Part shown: in pieces, positions 43,209-55,205 of the stretch
Layout of the letters: each line of letters begins with the position of its first letter
How positions within the stretch are numbered: position 1 is the stretch's first letter
DNA from: Actinostola sp. cb2023
Lineage: Eukaryota; Cnidaria; Anthozoa; Actiniaria; Actinostolidae
Assembly (NCBI GenBank): GCA_033675265.1
Contig: JAUJYZ010000573.1
Span: forward strand, 42,194-106,193
DNA length: 64,000 bases
Reading direction: 5' to 3'
The notes under the pieces: generated by a model
Database searches by the model: none
Told to the model about the DNA's origin: nothing
Seen by the model: the letters and a program-made list of their open reading frames with translations, nothing else
Translations under genes and position numbers: made by a program

Positions 43209-45479
43209 GTACGGTGAGGGGTGATAGGAATATTAAACACAGTGAAACCGCGGTCCGTTGTGCTGCAGTGATATAGTAGGGGAAGGGGTGATAGGAGTAT
43301 TAAACACAGTGTAACCGCTGTCCGTTGTGATGCAGTGATATAGTACGGGAGGGGTGATAGGAATATTAAATACAGTGAAACCGCGGTCCGGTGCTGCAGT
43401 GATATAGTACGGGGATGGGTGATAGGAGTATTAAACACAGTGAAACCGCTGTCCGTTGTGATGCAGTGATATAGTACGGGGAGGGGTGGTAGGAATATTA
43501 AACACAGTGACACCGCGGTCCGTTGTGATGCAGTGATATAGTACGGGGAGGGGTGATAGGAGTATTAAACACAGTGAAACCCGCTGTCCGTTGTGATGCA
43601 GTGATATAGTACGGGGAGGGGTGGTAGGAATATTAAACACAGTGACACCGCGGTCCGTTGTGATGCAGTGATATAGTACGGGGAGGGGTGATAGGAGTAT
43701 TAAACACAGCGAAACCGCTGTCCGTTGTGATGCAGTGATATAGTACGGGGGGGAGGGGTGATAGGAGTATTAAACACAGTGAAACAGCTGTCCGTTGTGA
43801 TGCAGTGATATAGTACTGGTAGCGGTGGAAGGAGTATTAAACACACTGAAATCGCGGTCCGTTGTGCTGCAGTGATATAGTACGGGGAAGGGTGGTAGGA
43901 ATTTTAAACACAGCGAAACCGCTGTCCGTTGTGATGCAGTGATATAGTACGGGGAGGGGTGGTAGGAGTATTAAACACAGTGACACTGCGGTCCGTTGTG
44001 ATGCAGTGATATAGTACGGGGAGGGGTGATAGGAGTATTAAACACAGTGAAACCGCTGTCCGTTGTGATGCAGTGACATAGTACGGGGAGGGGTGATAAG
44101 AGTATTAAACACACTGAAACCGCGGTCAGTTGTGCTGCAGTGATATAGTACGGGGAGGGGTGGTAGGAGTTTTAAACACAGTGAAACCGCTGTCCGTTAT
44201 GATGCAGTGATATAGTACGGGGAGGGGTGGTAGGAGTATTAAACACAGTGAAACCGCGGTCCGTTGTGCTGCAGTGATATAGTACGGGGAGGGGTGGTAG
44301 GAGTTTTAAAAACACAGTGAAACCGCTGTCCGTTATGATGCAGTGATATAGTACGGGGAGGGGTGGTAGGAGTATTAAACACACTGAAACCGCGGTTATT
44401 TGTGCTGCAGTGATATAGTACGGGGAGGGGTGGTAGGAGTTTTAAACACAGTGAAACCGCTGTCCGTTATGATGCAGCGATATAGTACTGGGAGGGGTGG
44501 TAGGAGTATTAAACACAGTGAAACCGCTGGCCGTTGTGATGCAGTGATATAGTACGGGGAGGGGTGATAAGAGTAGTAAACACACTGAAACCGCGGTCAG
44601 TTGTGCTGCAGTGATATAGTACTGGTAGCGGTGGAAGGAGTATTAAACACACTGAAATCGCGGTCCGTTGTGCTGCAGTGATATAGTACGGGGAAGGGTG
44701 GTAGGAATTTTAAACACAGCGAAAGCGCTGTCCGTTGTGATGCAGTGATATAGTACGGGGAGGGGTGGTAGGAGTATTAAACACAGTGACACTGCGGTCC
44801 GTTGTGATGCAGTGATATAGTACGGGGAGGGGTGATAGGAGTATTAAACACAGTGAAACCGCTGTCCGTTGTGATGCAGTGACATAGTACGGGGAGGGGT
44901 GATAAGAGTATTAAACACACTGAAACCGCGGTCAGTTGTGCTGCAGTGATATAGTACGGGGAGGGGTGGTAGGAGTTTTAAACACAGTGAAACCGCTGTC
45001 CGTTATGATGCAGTGATAAAGTGCGGGGAGGGGTGGTAGCAGTATTAAACACAGTGAAACCGCGGTCCGTTGTGATGCAGTAATATAGTACGGGGAGGGG
45101 TGATAAGAGAATTAAACACACTGAATCCGCGGTCCGTTGTGCTGTATTGATATAGTACGGGGAGGGGTGGTAGGAGTTTTTAAACACAGTGAAACCGCTG
45201 TCCGTTGTACTGCAGTGATATAGTACGGGGAGGGGTGGTAGGAGTATTAAACACAGTGACACCGCGGTCCGTTGTACTGCAGTGATATAGTACGGGGAGT
45301 GATGATAGGAGTATTAAACACAGTGAAACCGCAGTCCGTTGTGATGCAGTGATATAGTACGGGGAGGGGTGATAGGAGTATTAAACACAGTGAACCCGCT
45401 GTCCGTTGTGATGCAGTGATATAGTACGGGGAGGGGTGATAGGAGTATTAAACACAGTGAAACCGCGGTCCGTTGTGCT

Positions 45480-45644
45480 GCATTGGTATGGTATATGATA
45501 ACACAGTAAAAGCGATAAAAGTACAAGAGTCCTTCGCCTGTTGAAAGCCGCCATTTTCAAAGTGTCAATTTCGCAGCTCGTTACTGCGCATGCGTATGTG
45601 CGAAAGCTTATTTCTATGTTTACCTCGTCTGAACCACGCTATAG
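45480..45644 (-). promoter_or_regulatory. Promoter-like module, right arm (mirror of 35292)
   Basis: Same NRF1-like and YY1-like motifs, in mirror orientation. Confidence 0.5.
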
Positions 45645-47912
45645 TACGGTGAGGGGTGATAGGAATATTAAACACAGTGAAACCGCGGTCCGTTGTGCTG
45701 CAGTGATATAGTAGTGGGAGGGGAGATAGGAGTATTAAACATAGTGAAACCGCGGTCCGTTGTGCTGCAGTGATATAGTAGGGCGAGGGGTGATAGGAGT
45801 ATTAAACACAGTGAAACCGCGGTCCGGTGCTGCAGTGATATAGTACGGGGATGGGTGATAGGAGTATTAAACACAGTGAAACCGCTGTCCGTTGTGATGC
45901 AGTGATATAGTACGGGGAGGGGTGGTAGGAATATTAAACACAGTGACACCGCGGTCCGTTGTGATGCAGTGATATAGTACGGGGAGGGGTGATAGGAGTA
46001 TTAAACACAGTGAAACCGCTGTCCGTTGTGATGCAGTGATATAGTACGGGGAGGGGTGGTAGGAATATTAAACACAGTGACACCGCGGTCCGTTGTGATG
46101 CAGTGATATAGTACGGGGAGGGGTGATAGGAGTATTAAACACAGTGAAACCGCTGTCCGTTGTGATGCAGTGATATAGTACGGGGAGGGGTGGTAGGAAT
46201 ATTAAACACAGTGACACCGCGGTCCGTTGTGATGCAGTGATATAGTACGGGGAGGGGTGATAGGAGTATTAAACACAGCGAAACCGCTGTCCGTTGTGAT
46301 GCAGTGATATAGTACGGGGAGGGGTGATAGGAGTATTAAACACAGTGAAACAGCTGTCCGTTGTGATGCAGTGATATAGTACTGGTAGCGGTGGAAGGAG
46401 TATTAAACACACTGAAATCGCGGTCCGTTGTGCTGCAGTGATATAGTACGGGGAAGGGTGGCAGGAGTTTTAAACACAGCGAAACCGCTGTCCGTTGTGA
46501 TGCAGTGATATAGTACGGGGAGGGGGTAGTAGGAGTATTAAACACAGTGGACACTGCGGTCCGTTGTGATGCAGTGATATAGTACGGGGAGGGGTGATAG
46601 GAGTATTAAACACAGTGAAACCGCTGTCCGTTGTGATGCAGTGACATAGTACGGGGAGGGGTGATAAGAGTATTAAACACACTGAAACCGCGGTCAGTTG
46701 TGCTGCAGTGATATAGTAAGGGGAGGGGTGGTAGGAGTTTTAAACACAGTGAAACCGCTGTCCGTTATGATGCAGTGATATAGTACGGGGAGGGGTGGTA
46801 GGAGTATTAAACACAGTGAAACCGCGGTCCGTTGTGCTGCAGTGATATAGTACGGGGAGGGGTGGTAGGAGTTTTAAACACAGTGAAACCGCTGTCCGTT
46901 ATGATGCAGTGATATAGTACGGGGAGGGGTGGTAGGAGTATTAAACACACTGAAACCGCCGTTATTTGTGCTGCAGTGATATAGTACGGGGGAGGGGTGG
47001 TAGGAGTTTTAAACACAGTGAAACCGCTGTCCGTTATGATGCAGTGATATAGTACTGGGAGGGGTGGTAGGAGTATTAAACACAATGAAACCGCTGGCCG
47101 TTGTGATGCAGTGATATAGTACGGGGAGGAGTGATAAGAGTAGTAAACACACTGAAACCGCGGTCAGTTGTGCTGCAGTGATATAGTACGGGGAGGGGTG
47201 GTAGGAGTTTTAAACACAGTGAAACCGCTGTCCGTTATGATGCAGTGATAAAGTACGGGGAGGGGTGGTAGCAGTATTAAACACAGTGAAACCGCGGTCC
47301 GTTGTGATGCAGTAATATATTACGGGGAGGGGTGATAGGAGATTTAAACACACTGAATCCGCGGTCCGTTGTGCTGCAGTGATATAGTACGGGGAGGGGT
47401 GGTAGGAGTTTTAAACACAGTGAAACCGCTGTCCGTTGTGATGCAGTGATATAGTACGGTGAGGGGTGGTAGGAGTATTAAACACAGTGACACCGCGGTC
47501 CGTTGTACTGCAGTGATATAGTACGGGGAGTGATGATAGGAGTATTAAACACAGTGAAACCGCAGTCCGTTGTGATGCAGTGATATAGTACGGGGAGGGG
47601 TGACATGAGTATTAAACACAGTGAAACCACTGTCCGTTGTGATGCAGTGATATAGTACGGGGAGTGATGATAGGAGTATTAAACACAGTGAAACCGCGGT
47701 CCGTTGTACTGCAGTGATATAGTACGGGGAGTGATGATAGGAGTATTAAACACAGTGAAGCCGCAGTCCGTTGTGATGCAGTGATATAGTACGGGGAGTG
47801 ATGATAGGAGTATTAAACACAGTGAACCCGCTGTCCGTTGTGATGCAGTGATATATAGTACGGGGAGGGGTGATAGGAGTATTAAACACAGTGAAACCGC
47901 GGTCCGTTGTGC

Positions 47913-48077
47913 TGCATTGGTATGGTATATGATAACGCAGTAAAAGTGATAAAAGTACAAGAGTCCTTCGCCTGTTGAAAGCCGCCATTTTCAAAGTGTC
48001 AATTTCGCAGCTCGTTACTGCGCATGCGTATGTGTGAAAGCTTATTTCTATGTTTATCTCGTCTGAACCACGCTATA
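47913..48077 (-). promoter_or_regulatory. Promoter-like module, right arm (mirror of 32854)
   Basis: Shares the private TATGTGTGAAAGC variant with the left copy (CTTTCACACATA), so the two are true mirror partners. Confidence 0.5.
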
Positions 48078-49876
48078 GTACGGTGAGGGGTGATAGGAAT
48101 ATTAAACACAGTGAAACCGCGGTCCGTTGTGCTGCAGTGATATAGTAGTGGGAGGGGAGATAGGAGTATTAAACACAGTGAAACCGCGGTCCGTTGTGAT
48201 GCAGTGATATAGTACGGGGAGGGGTGATAGGAATATTAAACACAGTGAAACCGCGGTCCGTTGTGCTGCAGTGATATAGTAGGGCGAGGGGTGATAGGAG
48301 TATTAAACACAGTGAAACCGCGGTCCGTTGTGATGCAGTGATATAATACGGGGAGGGGTGATAGGAGTATTAAACACAGTGACACTGCGGTCCGTTGTGA
48401 TGCAGTGATATAGTACGGGGAGGGGTGATAGGAGTATTAAACACAGTGAAACCGCTGTCCGTTGTGATGCAGTGACATAGTACGGGGAGGGGTGATAAGA
48501 GTATTAAACACAGTGAAACCGCGGTCCGTTGTGCTGCAGTGATATAGTACGGGGAGGGGTGGTAGGAGTTTTAAACACAGTGAAACCGCTGTCCGTTATG
48601 ATGCAGTGATATAGTACGGGGAGGGGTGGTAGGTGTATTAAACACAGTGAAACCGCGGTCCGTTGTGCTGCAGTGATATAGTACGGGGAGGGGTGGTAGG
48701 AGTTTTAAACACAGTGAAACCGCTGTCCGTTATGATGCAGTGATATAGTACGGGGAGGGGTGGTAGGAGTATTAAAATCACTGAAACCGCGGTCAGTTGT
48801 ACTGCAGTGATATAGTACGGGGAGGGGTGGTAGGAGTTTTAAACACAGTGAAACCGCTGTCCGTTATGATGCAGTGATATAGTACGGGGAGTGGTGGTAG
48901 TAGGATTAAACACAGTGAAACCGCTGGCCGTTGTGATGCAGTGATATAGTACGGGGAGGGGTGATAAGAGTAGTAAACACACTGAAACCGCGGTCAGTTG
49001 TGCTGCAGTGATATAGTACGGGGAGGGGTGGTAGGAGTTTTAAACACAGTGAAACCGCTGTCCGTTATGATGCAGTGATAAAGTACGGGGAGGGGTGGTA
49101 GCAGTATTAAACACAGTGAAACCGCGGTCCGTTGTGATGCAGTAATATAGTACGGGGAGGGGTGATAGGAGAATTAAACACACTGAATCCGCGGTCCGTT
49201 GTGCTGCAGTGATATAGTACGGGGAGGGGTGGTAGGAGTTTTAAACACAGTGAAACCGCTGTCCGTTGTGATGCAGTGATAAGTACGGGGAGGGGGTGGT
49301 AGCAGTATTAACCACAGTGAAACCGCGGTCCGTTGTGATGCAGTAATATAGTACGGGGAGGGGTGATAGGAGAATTAAACACACTGAATCCGCGGTCCGT
49401 TGTGCTGCAGTGATATAGTATGGGGAGGGGTGGTAGGAGTTTTAAACACAGTGAAACCGCTGTCCGTTGTGATGCAGTGATATAGTACGGGGAGGGGTGG
49501 TAGGAGTATTAAACACAGTGACACCGCGGTCCGTTGTACTGCAGTGATATAGTACGGGGAGTGATGATAGGAGTATTAAACACAGTGAAACCGCAGTCCG
49601 TTGTGATGCAGTGATATAGTACGGGGAGGGGTGATAGGAGTATTAAACACAGTGAAACCGCTGTCCGTTGTGATGCAGTGATATAGTACGGGGGAGGGGT
49701 GACATGAGTATTAAACACAGTGAAACCACTGTCCGTTGTGATGCAGTGATATAGTACGGGGAGGGGTGATAGGAGTATTAAACACAGTGAAACCACTGTC
49801 CGTTGTGATACAGTGATATAGTACGGGGAGGGGTGATAGGAGTATTAAACACAGTGAAACCGCGGTCCGTTGTGCT

Positions 49877-50040
49877 GCATTGGTATGGTATATGATAACG
49901 CAGTAAAAGCGATAAAAGTTCAAGAGTCCTTCGCCTGTTAAAAGCCGCCATTTTCAAAGTGTCAATTTCGCAGCTCGTTACTGCGCATGCGTATGTGCGA
50001 AAGCTTATTTCTATGTTGATCTCGTGTGAACCACGCTATA
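49877..50040 (-). promoter_or_regulatory. Promoter-like module, right arm (mirror of 30891)
   Basis: Shares the private variants TGTTGATCTCGTGTG and CCTGTTAAAAGCC with the left copy. Confidence 0.5.
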
Positions 50041-52372
50041 GTACGGTGAGGGGTAATAGGAATATTAAACACAGTGAAACCGCGGTCCGTTGTGCTGCAG
50101 TGATATGGTAGGGGGAGGGGTGATAGGAGTATTAAACACAGTGAAACCGCTGTCCGTTGTGATGCAGTGATATAGTACGGGGAGGGGTGATAGGAGTATT
50201 AAACACAGTGACACCGCGGTCCGTTGTGATGCAGTGATATAGTACGGGGAGTGGTGGTAGGAGTTTTAAACACAGTGAAACCGCGGTCCGTGTTGTTGCA
50301 GTGATATGGTACGGGGAGGGGTGATAGGAGTATTAAACACAGTGAAACCCGCTGTCCGTTGTGATGCAGTGATATAGTACGGGGAGGGGTGATAGGAATA
50401 TTAAATACAGTGAAACCGCGGTCCGTTGTGCTGCAGTGATATAGTAGGGCGAGGGGTGATAGGAGTATTAAACACAGTGAAACCGCGGTCCGTTGTGATG
50501 CAGTGATATAGTACGGGGAGGGGTGATAGGAGTATTAAACACAGTGACACCGCGGTCCGTTGTGATGCAGTGATATAGTACGGGGAGTGTTGGTAGGAGT
50601 TTTTAAACACAGTGAAACCGCGGTCCGTGTTGTTGCAGTGATATGGTACGGGGAGGGGTGATAGGTGTATTAAAAACACTGAAACCACGGTTCGTTGTGA
50701 TGCAGTGATATAGTACGGGGAGGGGCGATAGGAGTATTAAACACAGTGAAACCACCGTCCGTTGTACTGCAGTGATATAGTACGGGGAGGGGTGATAGGA
50801 GTATTAAACGGCAGTGAAACCGCGGTCCGTTGTTGTTGCAGTGATATGGTACGGGGAGGGGTGATAGGGGTATTAAACACAGTGAACCCGCTGTCCGTTG
50901 TGATGCAGTGATATAGTACAGGGAGTGGTGGTAGGAGTATTAAACACAGTGAACCCGCTGTCCGTTGTGATGCAGTGATATAGTACGGGGAGGGGTGATA
51001 GGAGTATTAAACACAGTGAAACCGCGGTCCGTTGTGATGCAGTGATATAGTACGGGGAGGGGTGATAGGAATATTAAACACAGTGAAACCGCGGTCCGTT
51101 GTGCTGCAGTGATATAGTAGGGGGAGGGGTGATAGGAGTATTAAACACAGTGAAACCGCGGTCCGTTGTGATGCAGTGATATAGTACGGGGAGGGGTGAT
51201 AGTAGTATTAAACACAGTGACACCGCGATCCGTTGTGATGCAGTGATATAGTACGGGGAGTGGTGGTAGGAGTTTTAAACACAGTGAAACCGCTGTCCGT
51301 TGTAATGCAGTGATATAGTACGGGGAGGGGTGGTAGGAGTATTAAACACAGTGAAACCGCGGTCCGTTGTGATGCAGTGATATAGAACGGGTAGGGGTGG
51401 TAGGAGTTTTAAACACAGTGAAACCGCGATCCGTGTTGTTGCAGTGATATGGTACGGGGAGGGGTGATAGGTGTATTAAAAACACTGAAACCACGGTTCG
51501 TTGTGATGCAGTGATATAGTACGGGGAGGGGCGATAGGAGTATTAAACACAGTGAAACCACGGGCCGTTGTACTGCAGTGATATAGTACGGGGAGGGGTG
51601 ATAGGAGTATTAAACGGCAGTGAAACCGCGGTCCGTGTTGTTGCAGTGATATGGTACGGGGAGGGGTGATAGGGGTATTAAACACAGTGAACCCGCTGTC
51701 CGTTGTGATGCAGTGATATAGTACAGGGAGTGGTGGTAGGAGTATTAAACACAGTGAAACCACGGTCCGTTGTACTGCAGTGATATAGTACGGGGAGGGG
51801 CGATAGGAGTATTAAACACAGTGAAACCACGGTCCGTTATGATGCAGTGATATAGTACGGGGAGGGGTGATAGGAGTATTAAACACAGTGAAACCACGAT
51901 CCGTTGTGATGCAGTGATATAGTACGGGGAGGGGTGATAGGAGTATTAAACACAGTGAAACCACGGTCCGTTGTGATGCAGTGATATAGTACGGGGAGGG
52001 GTGATAGTAGTATTAAACACAGTGGCACCGCGGTCCGTTGTGTCAAAAATGAGAACTTTCTTTGGTATACATGTATGTTGTGGTGGTGTGGTTAGTAGGT
52101 CTTCGAGCTAAATTTTAAGGAAATCGACAAAATGTCCAAACATTGATCGTAACGGACGTTCAAAATGTATTGTTTTTGAAATTTTGGCTTTGAAAACGTA
52201 TTGTTCAACACAATAAAACGACAAATTTCGGTTCTTTCATTATATTATGTTAACATATGTATCATGCAGATGATGGTCACTAGATCATGACCGAAATATT
52301 CAGTAAAAATGAGATATCTTCTCGTTATTTCATTAATGCTAAAATTGTATGACCAAATCAACATTTTCAACA

Positions 52373-52550
52373 TACACCTGTTTTCAAAAACGTTGTCCAT
52401 TTACAAAATACAAAATAGTAAAAAGGATTTAGAGAAACAATGAGCCAGAGTTCAGCTTGAGTACATTTCTTTTGTTTCTCTAATTAATTGCTTTTTACTA
52501 ATTACTATTTTGTATTTTGTAAATGGACAACGTTTTTGAAAACAGGTGTA
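52373..52550. mobile_element. MITE, right-arm copy of 28388-28566
   Basis: Same TACACCTG... CAGGTGTA inverted termini, essentially identical. The only visible difference is a one-base change in the A-run. Confidence 0.88.
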
Positions 52551-53177
52551 ACTAGACGCTCTACTAGCGTGAAATATGTTTTGATAGACTTTAAATGTGA
52601 AACCTAAAAGCTTATTACTTGCACAATTTAAAACAGGATTTCCACGCTCAGAATGGGTCAGTCGTTAGATTTTAGGGAACTATTTCAGAAAATAGTGCAG
52701 AAAATAGTGCTGACCACTATTAATATAGACATCGCAGCGTGACTAAACAGTGTTAGGTCACTCGTTGCGTGACTCGATCAGTAGAGCATGCATGCGTAAC
52801 TTGTACATCAAGTTACATGTACCAGTAGATTTTCTCTTCTAATTTGACCACAGACTTACCAAGCTCGAGGTGGAGTTCCTGTGTTGGTTGGTTGGGGTTC
52901 CTGTGGTGAGACCATGTGAATTTGCCGTTTCTATGTTACTGAAGGGATTTCAGGAGGTTTTAATTTCCAATAAAGTGTCAAAACAAACTTTATTCATCCT
53001 TCTTTTCAGCTATGTGTGTCGTTTCATCGTACGAAGTGTTTTAAGCGAGTTATTTGACATTTCCTGGTGGTGGGTTTCACGTCCATCGTGTAGGTAAATT
53101 TACACAAGTGACGCAACTTCGAGCTGTCCGAACGCTTCCTCGGTCCGTATTCTCGACAAAATTCACTGTTTTTTTTT

Positions 53178-53721
53178 CAACCGCCGTCCGGTTGGCTCAG
53201 TTGGTTGAGTACCGGTCTATTAATAACACTTGATTTATTTTTCGTGGTTCAACTGAGTCACGGCCGGACCATTACTCAGGATCTTACAATATTTGAGGAG
53301 AAGGTGCTTCCTTTGTAATTAAATCTCTGCAAATGGTTAAACCTTCACGTCTTCTAGGATGAGGACGTTAAACCTGAGGTCCTGTCTCCCGATCCTAATC
53401 TAACCCGTTCACGGGCGACATTAAAGAACCTGTTGAACTCTTCGTAAGAGTAGGGGATTGTTACCCGGTTCAACAGCCTACTTCAAATTGGAGACATAAC
53501 ACACTAACATACTAACTCCTCATGATTGTAAGCGCTAGCTGCTCGGCTGCCGTAGGCGCCTTCATATGCAATGCAGCCCGAAAAAGTCTCTCCATCGGTT
53601 GTAAAGCGCATTGAGACAATGTGAAATGCGCTATAATTTTTTTGAATTGTATATATGTAAAGCGCACTTGGGCATTTCTGGAGAGTGCGATATATAAATA
53701 AAATATTATTATTATTATTAT
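53178..53721 (+). mobile_element. tRNA-derived SINE, right-arm copy
   Basis: Plus-strand mirror of 27215-27758, from the head GGTTGGCTCAGTTGGTTGAG to the tail AATATTATTATTATTATTA. Confidence 0.7.
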
Positions 53722-54189
53722 TATTATATATAAGAACCAATTTATTATTATTATGATGATGATGATGATTACTCAATAATAGAACCACATTACAGGGAAG
53801 CGGGGTTTCCTTCTTAGCGCTTCGTCGATCTTCTATTTCCATGTGAGAACAAATTTCTTTCAATCTGCGTATCTCTCATTCAATTTTTTGTGCGATGGCT
53901 AAGGCCTAGATCATGCAGACGTCGTGCTAATCATGGGCCGTTCTCATTTAAAACAATAGATAATAAACAAGGCGGCTTGTTTTGAAGTAATTAACAACGG
54001 CTCTTGGAAAGTACGGCGTTTGAACTAGGCCTAATTAGCTGGTCGTTCTAGTTTGAAAAGATGCAAGGACGATCCACCTCCATGAATGTACAAAGCCGTT
54101 TTTTCGCCTTATCAGTGTTTGTTACTCTTCCTGTTTTCGTTAATAAAGTTAAGTTATATCGACTCATATTTTGGTATTTTCCGAAAAAT

Positions 54190-54530
54190 TAAATAAGCGC
54201 CCCCTCCCTAATAAGCGACTCCTCTCTAATAAGCGCCCCCTCCCTAATAAGCGCCTCCTCCCTAATAAGCGCCTCCTCTCTAATAAGCGCCTCCTCTCTA
54301 ATAAGCGCCTCCTCCCTAATAAGCGCCCACTCTCTAATAAGCGCCTCCTCCCTAATAAGCGCCCACTCTCTAATAAGCGCCTCCTCTCTAATAAGCGCCT
54401 CCTCTCTAATAAGCGCCCCCTCTCTAATAAGCGCCTCCTCTCTAATAAGCGCCTCCTCTCTAATAAGCGCCTCCTCCCTAATAAGCGCCCCCTCTCTAAT
54501 AAGCGCCTCCTCTCTAATAAGCGCCTCCTC
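54190..54530. repeat. 18-bp minisatellite, right-arm copy
   Basis: Mirror of 26408-26749. Unit order is nearly the same; at least one unit differs near 54480 (GCCCCC instead of GCCTCC). Confidence 0.95.
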
Positions 54531-54747
54531 GACTCCCAAACGAATCGAATAATCATGCATTACGGTAGACGTTCTAATAGCGTACATTTTGATTTTGATA
54601 GATTAAATGTGAAACCTAAAACCTTATTTGTATCTTCACACAGAAGTAGTTTTAGCCTTATTTATATGTTTATTCTCTGCATCATTTAAAACAGAATTTC
54701 CACAGTCGACAACTGAAGAAGAAGACATTGTTTTTTGTGAGGTTTTT

Positions 54748-55061
54748 CAGCGCTCTTGTGTGCTCAGTGGCGTACTTCTACAGTCGATCAGTTCTTGATC
54801 AAGGGAGACACCATGTACTTGAATTCCTATGAATGAAAAATCATCCCAGATACAGATACAGATACAGAGACGTTGTCGCTGACCTATTTATACTTGATCG
54901 AGCTCGTTGGTCTTCGCCCAATCAATCGCCCATTGTGGCCACTACTGAATCAAACAAATCGCACATTGTAAATTCAAGTACCGACCTGGAATACATGGTG
55001 ATCGACTGCCGAAGTACGTCATTGTGGAACTGGACGTGTGACTGAGCACACAAGAGCGCTG
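54748..55061. mobile_element. MITE, right-arm copy of 25878-26191
   Basis: Identical CAGCGCTCTTGTGTGCTCAG termini and the same length. Confidence 0.88.
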
Positions 55062-55205
55062 ATAGATAGAGGGCCATAGATTTGTCATTAAGAACTGTTA
55101 CGTGTCACCCTCTGAACATAAAAAATTAACAAATAACCGATACAATATGTTGTTGTACGTAGGTGCCATGTTATAATAAAGATATGTTTCTTCTACGTTA
55201 AGGAT

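Larger units (their letters stand above)
43209..52045 (-). repeat. 67-bp satellite array, right arm
   Basis: Same unit as 28890-37720 in reverse complement, about 130 units. Interruptions fall at 43044, 45480, 47913 and 49877, giving spacings of about 2.44, 2.43 and 1.96 kb. This mirrors the left arm (2.48, 2.43, 1.97 kb read outward). Confidence 0.97.
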
